Positions 10,085 through 20,284 of a DNA stretch of 64,000 nt are shown one piece after another (within the stretch, counting starts at the first letter, position 1; every line of letters starts with the position of its first letter). The notes beneath the pieces were generated by a model. The model was given only the letters and a program-made list of their open reading frames with translations. It did no database searches and had not been told where the DNA came from. Both the position numbers and the translations under genes were made by a program. The stretch covers positions 45,623 through 109,622 of the forward strand of contig JXTC01000444.1 of the NCBI GenBank assembly GCA_002914845.1. The letters run 5' to 3'. This stretch comes from Trema orientale. Taxonomy: Eukaryota; Streptophyta; Magnoliopsida; Rosales; Cannabaceae.

Positions 10085-10400
10085 ATAATATCAAAAATAT
10101 TACGTTGAAATTTTTTTTTTTTTTTTTGAAAGGTTACGTCGAAAGTTATTGAAAACACCGTTTTCATTGAAATACCACTTATTAAAATAGCATCGAACAA
10201 TATCGAAAATATTATTTTATCAGGATTTTATCAAAAATATCATTTTCGTCGAAATATTGTCGAGAATATAACTATCAAAATCTCATCAAAAATTATCAAA
10301 AATACCAGTTTCATTGAAATTTTATTGAAAATACTATTTTTATCGAAAACTATCGAAAATCATTAAAAAATTTTGACAATTATTGCGATTTTTCGTTAAA
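10085..10400. repeat. Degenerate AT-rich tandem repeat
   Basis: Units of variable length carry ATCGAAAAT and ATTTTCATCGAAAT-like words, repeated about eight times with heavy drift. No coding sense is seen. Confidence 0.5.
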
Positions 10401-11002
10401 TCTCGCAAAAATTAATCTGAAAATAATTTTTCAACATATAATTACCTCATAACATCTCGAAATTTGGGAATAAACTGTTTTAAACTATACTCATTACCTT
10501 TAAACTTGAATTTTTGAAGATTCATATTTAATCAAGTTTAACTTTTTTAAGGGTATTTTCGTCAAGATGCATATTTTTCAAATGTTTTTCTTTGAGAGCA
10601 TATGTCTCAAATTTCCTATATTATCATGTATATTTCCTCTAATTTCTCATATTTTTTTCCTTTTTTTCCATAATTTTAAAACTTTTATTAACTTTCAATT
10701 TAGTTTAAAGTTTAAATATAACTTTGAATTATATTAAAAAAATTAATTTCGAGATTTTCAAAAGGGTATTTCAATTACTTAATAACTCTAAATTAGTATT
10801 TGATTATTTGAGGGTATATATTTGCAACAAATTTTAAATCTTAAGGATAATATTGATAATAACTAGTATACAGGATTATTGAACAAAAGGTCAAAATACA
10901 GGGTCTAAAAATGATATTGTCTCGTACATATATTAGTTCATATCCCAGTCCAACTGGTACCAAATACTTGTTTAAAGTAGGTGTATTTCTAATTAATTAC
11001 CT
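10401..11002. other. AT-rich DNA with no recognised feature
   Basis: I see only low-complexity AT sequence here, with no open frame worth reporting. Confidence 0.4.
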
Positions 11003-11568
11003 AAGGTCATGTTTGGTACACTGTATAAGGACTGTGTATTATATTAATTAAATACAATACTATGTTTAGTTGTACTTTTGTATTGTATTATTTAATACGA
11101 CATCAAAATTTAATACAATACATAGAGCATTATTAATACAAAAGATCTATATTACACTGTATTAAAGCATTGACTCTCATCACTTTTTCTGTCTTTAATA
11201 TCTTTCTCATCACTTTCTCTATTTTCTCTCTCATCCCTTTCTCTCACATCACTTTGTCCTTTCCAAAAGTTGTATTTTTCTAAATGCTTTTAAAAGTGAT
11301 ATTTTTCAAAAATTAAAATTAGAAAGTAGTATTTTTTAAAATAACTTTTAAAAAGTTGTATTTAGAAGTGGTATTTGTCAAAATGATATTTTTCTAAATA
11401 AACTTTTAAAAATAGTACTTTTCAAAAATTAATTTATAATGCAACATCTTAATACAATGTAAAACCAAACATAGTACTATAATAAAATAATACAGTATAA
11501 TACAATTAATTACAATACATCACAATATGATACAATATAATATAACACGGTGTATCAAAGATGACCTA
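11003..11568. mobile_element. Inverted-repeat element of about 566 bp
   Basis: The left end AAGGTCATGTTTGGTACAC matches the reverse complement of the right end (AGGTCATCTTTGATACAC). The inner arms share AATACAATAC and AAACATAGTACT-type words in inverted order. No transposase is present, so it is non-autonomous. A hAT or PIF origin is possible; I found no clear target duplication. Confidence 0.6.
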
Positions 11569-11584
11569 GAAGGCTAAAACAAAT

Positions 11585-11830
11585 AAAGATGTCTCTATGA
11601 CTTTTTTTTTTTTGAGTGAAAAGCTATCGCCTATCTCTATGATGGATGTCAATAAACATGGAATTAGCCTTTTTTTCTACTCAAATTATGTTCTCTTCCC
11701 TTTTTCCCTTTGGTTTGCATTATTTGAGCAATCAACACGGAAAGAAAGAGAAATAATTGACACCTGAACTGACAATTCTGTCGAGGATGATCCCCATAAA
11801 GCAAATTCTAAGATTTAAAAATAACTATCA
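11585..11830 (+). repeat. Duplicated intergenic block X (copy A)
   Basis: It resembles 16069-16285. Both carry CTATCTCTAT, GATGTCAATAA, a pyrimidine-rich stretch, AGCAATCAACA, TGTCGAGGA and AAGATTTAAAAAT in the same order. It is part of the tandem duplication between the transporters. Confidence 0.7.
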
Positions 11831-12931
11831 ATATTTAAACTAGGTCAGTTCGCCTAAAGTTGTTGAAACAATATAGGGAGTATGAATATGAGGAAATTTG
11901 ATTTTTTATGGTAATTTTTCAAAAAAATTGAAAAATTCCGGAATTTGAAATTATTCTGAAAAATTCTGGATTTAATTATAAAAATACAACTTTTAAAAGT
12001 ATTTTAAAAAATATCAATTGGAAGTGGAGCTTTCATTTCTTTCAGAGCTAAACGGTGAAAATGATACAGAACTTCCGAGTCTGATGAGATACTTAAGGTA
12101 GCTAGTCGAATTACCAAAGGTAACTTGAGCATTTACTTCAAGTAACTAGAATGGTTACTCTAAGTAACCTAACTGGTTACCTCGAGTATCATTGAAAAAT
12201 ACCAATTTTCAAGAAAAAATGTTATTTCTCTAAATATTTTTTAAAATGTAATTTTTCTAATAATACTTTTAAAAGGTGATATTTTTCTAAATCAATACGG
12301 GATTTTTCAAAAAAATCATTCCATCAGGGATTTTTCAACTTTGCTACTTTAGCCTGGAATTTTGTAGGAATCCCTATGAATATTTGGTAAGCTGGATTGG
12401 AATTAGAGACAAAAGGGGAAAAGTTTATAAATACCTATTTTCAAGCATATTTTTATAAATATCTATTTTAATTTTTGCTTCATAAATACTCGTTACACCC
12501 GTTTTCTGAAAATAAACTACACGTATTTTATACATGAAATGAATACCGAATAAAAATATATTTAAAAATCAGCATACATTTCAAAATATATACTACATGT
12601 ATAAATTTACACTGCAAATATAAACCATAGGTAAAAAGTTCTATTATAAATGTACACCATCTATATTTTATACGGGTATTTTTGGAACATAAGCAAAAAA
12701 ACAGATATTACATATAAATTTATCAAAAAAAAATATTTGGATAATATCATCTGGAGTCTCCCGTTTTTTACCTGAGGTATGACTTAAATCCCTATTCTTT
12801 ATTTTGTAGCTTTGAAGTAACTTTTATTTTGGTAACAAGTTAATCCTTTCCCTATCGTTTGTTTTTCCATTAACACCCACAAAGAAGTCACGTGATCGTT
12901 CACCCGGGATATTTGTGGTCTTTAAAAAAAA
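11831..12931. other. AT-rich DNA with short repeated words
   Basis: No gene is visible. Near 12096-12190 a degenerate word around GGTTACTCTAAGTAACC recurs in direct and inverted order. Other AT-rich inverted segments may be remains of a small transposon. Confidence 0.35.
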
Positions 12932-13867
12932 TTGTTAATGGCACCATTGGTCCCTAACCTATGACCATTTTGGCATATTGGTCCTTAACCTTTTTTTTTA
13001 TGGCATTTAAGTCCTAAACGTTTCTTTTTTTGGTACCACTGGTCCTTTTGGCATATTCTATCCAAGATTCCGTTAAAATTCATTTGAATAAGAGAAATTT
13101 TGCATCATTGATCTTGATTTTTCAATTGTTTAACAATTTCGTCCCTATTTTTTTTATATTCATATTTTCGATTAACGATATTACTTCTGCCATTCTTTCA
13201 GAAAATTAAAATTCTAAAAAATTAATTTTTCGAAAGATTCACAAATGCAATTACATAAAGAAATGAACATTTAATGGAAAACTATAAAACTTTTCAGGCT
13301 TATTTGCTATAAATAGTTAATTAATTTTTTAAAATAACTATTCATAATTACATGAACATTTAATGGATGTATTAAATTTTCAATCAAATTTGACTAGTGT
13401 AAAAGCGTGTATGACTGTACGTGAAAAATTTTTTAGTTTTAAAAATGGTAAGACAATTATTTTTTATTCATAAATTATAGTTTGACATAAACTAAGGTTT
13501 ATTAGTATTTTTTTTCTTTTTTTGAATTTAGTTTTTAAATGAATTGTTTGTTACTTTGTTTTATATTCGTCTTTGAATTTTAATTTTCTGAAAGATTGGC
13601 AGATGCAATATTGTTAATCGGAAATATGAATACAAAAAAAAAAAATTATGGACCAAATTATTAAACAATTAAAAAATCGAGATCAATAGTGTAAAATTTC
13701 TCTCATTCAAATAAATTTTAACAGAATCTTGGATGGAATATGCCAAAAGGACTAATGGTGCAAAAAAAAAAAAAAAAACGTTTAGGACTTAAATACCACA
13801 AAAATAAAAGGTTGAGGACCAATACGCCAAAATAGTCATAGGTTAGGGACCAATGGTGTCATTAACC
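12932..13867. mobile_element. Foldback element of about 936 bp with long terminal inverted repeats
   Basis: The left arm (about 12932-13220) starts GTTAATGGCACCATTGGTCC. The right arm (about 13580-13867) is its near reverse complement and ends GGACCAATGGTGTCATTAAC. The outer arm is made of several 30-40 bp subrepeats built on GGCATATTGGTCCTTAACC. No protein is encoded. The ends resemble those of non-autonomous Mutator-like elements. The word ATTTGTGGTCTTTA occurs just outside both ends (12911 and 13908), but too far off to be a simple target duplication. Confidence 0.75.
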
Positions 13868-14325
13868 AAAAAAAAAAAAAAACTAGGTAAAACGATCGCA
13901 GGGGTATTTGTGGTCTTTAGAAAAAATAACTGGGTAAAACAATTCTCGGTTTATCAAATGAATTGCTGGTTGTATGAACGATGGCTTATGTGAAGCTTCG
14001 TCGGAAAAAAAAATGGCGGTGAGAGCATTTAAGTGTTTTTGAATTTGAAGAATCTGATGTGTGCTTTATAGTTTGTAAGTGGAAGTGTGAGGAGCTTGAA
14101 GACAACATAATTGAGGTAGAAAAATATCATAATGAAGGGCCAAATATGAACAGTCGGCCCAATATTAGGGAATGAAAAGAAGAAAGCAGCAAATGAAAGG
14201 AATAGTCCTAAAATCAACACCTTTATTATTCTTCTTAAGTACTAATTTTAACCATTTGTTCCTAGAAAATATAAAAATATCCCTCTGTTTTCAGAAATAG
14301 GAAAAGAGTAACCTTTTCATTATTA
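13868..14325. other. Intergenic DNA, no recognised feature
   Basis: No supported gene. The open frame at 14029-14220 on the minus strand has no recognisable domain and is AT-driven. Confidence 0.35.
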
Positions 14326-14515
14326 TGCCGTTTGGGATAACTTTTACTTCCTGAAGTAAAAGATCCAGAAGATCTTCTTGTAAAAGCTAGTGGGTCCATG
14401 CTTCATTAAAAAGATCTTCTAATTAAAAAAAGATCTTTTGACAATTCATCCAAACACCCCCAAAAGTAACTTTTGGGCTCCAAAAGATCTTTAGAAGCTA
14501 TGCCAAACAGGTCAA
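14326..14515. mobile_element. MITE of about 190 bp, hAT-like ends
   Basis: The left end GCCGTTTGGGATAACTTTTAC pairs with the right end, which on the opposite strand reads GACCTGTTTGGCATAGCTTC. Both arms carry AAAAGATCTT words in inverted order. Ends of this kind are common in plant hAT-type MITEs. I could not establish a target duplication. Confidence 0.55.
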
Positions 14516-14989
14516 ACTTTTAACTATTGTCTTTTTTTTTTTCTTTGGTGATAATAATAATATTGGGACATTAATAAAAAAAAAAACGCATATCTTAAAA
14601 ATTATTGCCAAAACAAACACATCATCAACATTTTTTTATAACATTTTTCCTCAGTAAGGAAAAAGAAAACTAATTAAATAATAGTTTAATACAAAGAGAA
14701 GATGATTCCTCATCCTTTCATTTAATATTATATTAAGAGTTGAAAGAATAAAATATTAATTTGATTACAAAATAACTATTTATCATTCGTCCAAAGAGGA
14801 AATGTCACAATTTAATGGGCCTAGAAAGGTTGTCACGCCTCTGCCTCTTCCTCTCCTCTCTCCCACTTTCCTAGCTCTCTTTTCAGTCCTCCCTATCTTT
14901 GCACAAAAGCTGAAAGACTGACATTCAGCCCGCACTACCGTAACTCAGTGACAAAAAGTATTTCTGTTGCACAAAATCATCCGGCCAAA

Positions 14990-15655
14990 TAAAGCATACT
15001 TGCCCGCCAAATGAGCTCTATTAGTCAGTGCCGTGTCACGTGAAAATTGCTTGAATAGCCAAGTCAACCGTGCTTTTTTGTTTTCCTTGAAGCCAATCAT
15101 ACAAAATTTATTATGTATGAAAACCTCTCCTTTTTTGTCAGGAAAATAAAATTAACACGTGCAAATCACTTTGTAAAAACTCCCCACTCAAAAAAAAAAA
15201 AAAAAAAAAAAAAGAAAAAAACTTTGTAAAAGCCATGCGCACCTATACCTACCACGAGGAATATATACTTATCAATTAAAAAGGTACTCTGATAATTTGA
15301 ACACAAATTCCAAAACTTTTCCCTATAATTTTTTTATAAAAAGGGTCAATTTAAATTTGAACATGTGCTTTTAAACTTTACAACCTATTTCCTTGTACTA
15401 CTTAACTTTAAAATGTGCCATGTAATCCTCAGGTTTTGTATTTTGCCTCCAAAATGCCCATTCTAATAAATTCTGAACGTCCTTTCAAAAAACAAAATCT
15501 GAACGAAAATCAATCATCTACATCTCATGTGATCACTAATTGTATAAAAAAAAAATAAAAAACCAACATAGTAGCTATACTAAAAAGTAAGAAAACAAAT
15601 AAAAGAATATTCAAGACTATTGCATTTTAAATTTCTTGCATGTCATGAATTTTTC
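14990..15655 (+). repeat. Duplicated intergenic block Y (copy A)
   Basis: This resembles 17355-17890 and then 19610-19690. Shared landmarks in order are GTCACGT, GCCAAGTCAAC/GGCAAGTCAAC, ACACGTG, TATCAATTAAAA, AACCTATTTCC, GCCATGTAATCCTCAGGTTT and TTGCATTTTAAATTT. In copy B this block leads into the promoter of transporter copy 2. Here it stops at about 15655, where a transporter 3' flank begins instead. Confidence 0.75.
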
Positions 15656-15995
15656 CAAGAGTTTATTTGGGTATTTCATCTTCTATTGTTTTAGTCCTGT
15701 AGTTTTGTCAAGTTCTCTTGGTCCATTCGTCAATTTATTACTGTGATTCAGTGTACTAGTTAAACACTGTTTGATTTGTTGAACATAACACCCTGTTAGC
15801 CACTAAGGAGAAAATTTGCCAAAGACGGTTAGGACTTGTATTCTTATATGTCTATGTTTTGGCCCCAAACCGTGCCCATTTACTCCAATAAAATATCAAT
15901 GCACCCAAAGCCACATTTGCGCTCTGGGTTGTTTGTAATATATTTTATAACATACTAGGACTTATTGCCTCTTTACTTTTGTTATGTAATCTAAT
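15655..15995 (+). repeat. Orphan transporter 3' flank (duplicated block, copy B)
   Basis: It is a clear relative of 8050-8400, the region after transporter copy 1, but no transporter coding sequence precedes it. It marks a lost middle gene or a deletion between tandem units. Confidence 0.75.
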
Positions 15996-16053
15996 ATCTT
16001 TTTTCTTTCAATGATTGGGATCAAATACCTGTTTAATGTTAGTGTTAAAGCTT

Positions 16054-16054
16054 N
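16054..16054. other. Ambiguous base (N)
   Basis: A single unresolved base sits next to an A-run. Confidence 0.95.
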
Positions 16055-16068
16055 AAAAAAAAAAGGAA

Positions 16069-16285
16069 AAAAAGCTATCTCTATTAGTGATGTCAATAAC
16101 CATTTAGCTTTTATTTCCACCCAAATGTTTTTTATCACCATTTTCCCTTTTCTTTTTCCCTTTATCTATTGTTTGTATTACTTCAGCAATCAACATTGGC
16201 AGAAAGAGAAATCAATTACACATGCAGCGACACTTTTGTCGAGGAAGATCCATTAAAGCGTATTCCAAGATTTAAAAATGGTTAC
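16069..16285 (+). repeat. Duplicated intergenic block X (copy B)
   Basis: Partner of 11585-11830, in the same order relative to the transporter 3' flank. It supports a tandem segmental duplication. Confidence 0.7.
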
Positions 16286-16289
16286 ACAG

Positions 16290-16750
16290 TGGCTCTGAAA
16301 TATATTGTTGTAACAATAGTTCATATATCATAAATTGTTAGTTTTATTATTGAAAGACAATCATATATAAAGTGTATGATTACACATTGTTTGGTTCTTA
16401 GTGTCAAAATTTTATTTCTGATTATAGTTATCAAACTGTGTGTTTTACACATGATTCATTTATATTAAAAAATTAATAATTTATAACAAAATGACTATTA
16501 ATACAATATCTACATAATTCTTGATAGTCTATATATAAGTTGAAAATTTAAAGTTTCGCTTTCAACATAATTATCAAAGTAGTGTTTTGAACATTATTAT
16601 TAAAAATTTAATAATTTGTGATAAAAAATTCATTGCTGCAACAATCGCATAATTTAGGGTAATCTATTATGTTAGTTAAAAATTCAGAGTTCAAAATGGT
16701 ATAATAAATATAATTCAAGAACTATTAATACAATAAGCCCTAGAAATAAT
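16290..16750. mobile_element. Foldback-like element, AATAATTTGTGA family (copy 1)
   Basis: It carries repeated units of about 120 bases with TTAATAATTTGTGATAAAA, then a T-poor spacer and AGTTAAAAATTC. The right part is related to 62480-62785, and words from it recur inverted near 16300-16330. The arms are less complete than in the 62-kb copy. Confidence 0.45.
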
Positions 16751-17354
16751 TATCTATAGGCTGTATTTAGTAAGCCATGATGGATTGCTACTAGCCCTGG
16801 AACAATATTGAAATGAACCTCACGAACTCTAAATTTGGACATAGCTCCCACATTTATTAGAGTGAATTATAGAATGAACAAAAGAAAGCATAAGGTGAAA
16901 ATATAATAGTCCTATTTAGATTCTTATTTTAATCATTCACAATATTATGTAACCGTCATTTGAGCACCAAATTAAGGATGTACTATTTAGTCCAGTCATT
17001 TTCAACACTATGTTTGATAAAAGAGAGTGGGAGTATAAGGGATAGAGAGACTTGGATAATAGCTTCCCCTATGTTGGGAAGGAGAGAAGACAATTTTCTA
17101 TCTTTTTGTTTGGTATTGTAGAAATTTGGTGATAGATAGAAATTTAGTTTCAAACTAACTATTTATCATCTCTTTCTCTCACCATCTCTTTAGCCAGTCT
17201 ACAAATTTTAGCTCTCATTTTTAACCCTCCTAGCGCAAAATTATCCATGGCCAAACCAAACTTTCATCATGATATGGACTGTGATTAATATGATTTGATA
17301 TGTGGGACATGAATGAGACAGAAAAAAACAGGCACAGCTCCGCTAGGCCCCATT
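16751..17354. other. Intergenic DNA, no recognised gene
   Basis: No supported coding sequence. Near 17010-17230 a purine-rich then pyrimidine-rich order hints at a small inverted-repeat element, but I could not match its ends. Confidence 0.3.
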
Positions 17355-17891
17355 AATCGCCATGTCACGTAAGAATTGCTTATTAGGCAAGTCAACAATA
17401 TACTGTTTTTCTTTTTCACTGAAGACAAACACGCATTATTAATTAATAAAAATACTTTTTTTAAGAAAATAAAATTGTGACACGTGTAAAATTATTTTAT
17501 AAAAGCCATGTCAACAGTACCTACTCCGCGAGGATATATATAATATCAATTAAAAGGTACCCTTAACAATTTGAAAACAAATTCTATCACTTTTCCCTAA
17601 TTTAAAAGAGGGTTAATTTAAAATTGAACACGTGCTTTTGAACTTTAAAACCTATTTCCGTATACTATTTGACTAAAATATGCCATGTAATCCTCAGGTT
17701 TTGTATTCAGAAAGAAATGCTCATCCTAACAAATTCATAAAGAAAAGTAATCATTTACATCTCATGCAACCAATAATTGGAAAAGGAAAACGAGAAAAAA
17801 AAAAAAGGAAAAAAGCCAACATATTATTATATATAACTAAAAGGAGAAAAAAAAAAAGGAAAAAGCCAACATATTATTATATATAACTAAA
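17355..17891 (+). repeat. Duplicated intergenic block Y (copy B), with internal 52-bp tandem duplication
   Basis: Partner of 14990-15600. Within it, an A-rich stretch followed by AGCCAACATATTATTATATA is repeated with a 52-base period (17792 and 17844). The continuation of this block is at 19610-19690, the gap being filled by later insertions. Confidence 0.7.
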
Positions 17892-17969
17892 TTTGTGAAG
17901 TTTTTACTGTGCAAATAGCTATTTTCCCTATACAAATAACGGTAACATTTCTTTCCTTTTTTAATGGTG

Positions 17970-18235
17970 TTAGTTTACGTCTTTGCCCTCTAGAGAGTGA
18001 TTGTTGGGTGGGCGGTTATTTGGTAATCTCGTAGGTGCATTTATTCAAGGTGGTCCAGTTGTGTTTTGTGTTTTCAAATGGTATGATTTTACGTCTTTGC
18101 CCCTCAGAGTATTGTGGAGAGTGGTTATTGGGTATGGTTTTTTTTGGGTAATTTGAGTGGATGGGTGCATTTATCGGAGATGGTCTAGTTGGTTGTGCTT
18201 TGTAGATATATTGTTACATTTTTGCCCTTATAATA
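17970..18235. repeat. Degenerate tandem repeat, unit of about 114-126 bp
   Basis: Three units start near 17974, 18088 and 18210 with TTTACGTCTTTGCCC-like words. The first two share GGTTATT and GGTGCATTTAT. They lie between the block-Y relic and a hAT MITE and may be part of another element. Confidence 0.55.
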
Positions 18236-18329
18236 TTTTCTGTGATTTATTTGTGGATGTGGCTATTTGGTCTTTTTACTTTAATTGTTTGTGATTTGAC
18301 CAAAGTGGCCTTTTATTCTGGCTTTAGAC

Positions 18330-18718
18330 TAGGGCTGGCAATTTGAACACGACCCGCCAACACGACTCGAAACCCGCACGTTTAGTTGACACGCTTGACA
18401 CGAAATTGACCCGAAATAATACGATTAATTAATTTTTTATCAAAATATATTATAAAATATTAAATAACGACTCCATTAAAAATATTTTTTAACAAATTTC
18501 TTGTGATTTTAATGAAAAATAATAAACTAATGAGCTAATTTACCTTAATAAAGTAAAACTAGAGTGAAAAAATTAAGTAAATGAATAATTATAATGTTTA
18601 GAAGTATTGTAACACGTCAGTCTGACTGACGTTTTCATTAAACAGGTAATTCGCAGGTAACACGAAACCCGCACGACATTAAATGGGTCGACACGAATGA
18701 CACGAATTGCCAGCCCTA
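18330..18718. mobile_element. hAT-type MITE of 389 bp with perfect 8-bp target duplication
   Basis: The ends are TAGGGCTGGCAATT and, inverted, AATTGCCAGCCCTA. They are flanked by the identical 8-mer CTTTAGAC at 18322-18329 and 18719-18726. An 8-bp duplication and such ends are typical of hAT elements. No transposase is encoded. A sister copy sits inside GA2ox intron 2 (50459-50840). Confidence 0.9.
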
Positions 18719-18751
18719 CTTTAGACGAGGGATTTAGTTGGATTTTTGGCT

Positions 18752-18879
18752 ATTCATTCTTTTTTTTTTAATCATGTGTTTATCTAATTACAAGAAATAT
18801 TTTGCTCGCATAAGTATTCATTCTTTTTTTTTTTATCACCTGTTTATCTCATTACAAGAAATATTTTGTTTGCATAAGT
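18752..18879. repeat. Two-copy 64-bp tandem repeat
   Basis: Two units start with ATTCATTCTTTTTTTT and include ATTACAAGAAATATTTTG, 64 bases apart. Confidence 0.75.
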
Positions 18880-19690
18880 GAAAAATAATTTCTTAGGTAG
18901 CTAAAAAGATATATATATATATATATTATCTAATTATAACAGATATAATGAATCACTGGTGAAGAATTTTGCTATTTTTATTGACAAATAGAAGGGTAAA
19001 ATTTTATTACGAAGGAAGACAAGAAAAAAAGAAGAAAAGATCGTAGTCGATTTTGTTATAAAATCATTAAATAAATTTAATTTTATTATGTATTTAATTT
19101 TGTTATATATATGGTTTAATGTTTTGTATATTTAAATTCAGAGATTCTAATATTGTATGTAATCAAAATATTCACTTAAGATTTTTGACAACTTTGAATA
19201 ATAAAATAAAAATATAATTAGTTTAAATAATTTGTAATTAGTTTAAATAATTTATATCCCAGAATATGTATGTAAAACATGCGATTTCAATTGGGAAAAA
19301 AAAATGCAAATTGATATTAGGAATGTAGAAAAAAGACGGAAAAAAAATCTATACTACCAAAACATTTTGGATAAATAATGTAAATTTGTAGCTTTAATAA
19401 TTTGAATAAAATTTATATTTTATCTTCATCCATGTATTAAATTTTAAGCATTATAATAAAAAAAATATTTTAATAATTATTACTAAGTTAATTATAAATA
19501 AATTCAAATGCAAAATTTTTTTATCGCTTACACTATATAGACAAATTTTGATATAAAATTTTAGTAATGTAGAACATAAAGAACTCGCAGTAAAAGCGCG
19601 TTACAAAACTCGTTAGTAATTATACTACAAAGTAAGAAAAGAAATAAAAGTATATCTAAGACTCTTGCATTTTAAATTTGTTGTATATCT
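18880..19690. other. AT-rich DNA upstream of transporter copy 2
   Basis: No gene is seen. The last 80 bases (from about 19610) match the end of duplicated block Y (15570-15655). Confidence 0.45.
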
Positions 19691-19960
19691 TATTTGATGA
19701 TTTCTCTTCCTACTAGATTGTTCACAGAAATAATTATTCACCTGAATTTTAAGCAAAGGGATATTTGTTAGCAAATACAATGTTGTTTATAAATGGATAA
19801 TCAATGCAATATTTTTCTTTTTTTTTTTTAATTTTGGAAATTAAGTTGAAAAGATTGTGAAATAGGAAAAATGTACGCGGATGCAATTCCAGCCAATATT
19901 CAAATCACGTCGTTTTGCAAAAATAGCAATAATGATTATAACAACGACAACGTGGGTAGG

Positions 19961-20175
19961 GGTCAACGTATCCTGATCATAGATTAAAGCTGGTCAAAAA
20001 CATCGACGGTCCATATCAAAAACCGTGATACTAAACAGAAGAAAACAAAAAAAAGACGAACGCAAAAAATAATAAACTTTAAAAAAAAAAAAAAAATCAG
20101 AGGGCCTTTGCCAGTTGTAAGCCTTAAACCAATGAAACTCTCAGAACGATCTCTCCGTTTTCATATAAAGGTCAA
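19961..20175 (-). promoter_or_regulatory. Three W-box motifs and a TATA box upstream of transporter copy 2
   Basis: GGTCAA (TTGACC on the minus strand, the W-box recognised by WRKY factors) occurs at 19961, 19992 and 20170. A TATAAAG at 20164-20170 (plus strand) lies 115 bases before the start codon and is the best TATA candidate. The motif match is direct; WRKY control is inferred. Confidence 0.45.
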
Positions 20176-20284
20176 CAATGGCGGATTCAGATTCAACCCC
20201 ACAAAGCTTAAACGCTCTCAGATACTGATAGTCTGATACCACTCGACGTTCTCTTCACTGTTTCACTCTGCCCTGACAACCGCC

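Noticed and set aside
17680-17886. Lys-rich 68-residue frame
   Set aside because: It is a product of the A-rich 52-bp tandem duplication.
20178-20228. 16-codon upstream open frame before transporter copy 2
   Set aside because: Its ATG lies only about 10 bases after the TATA-like motif, so it would probably precede the transcription start.
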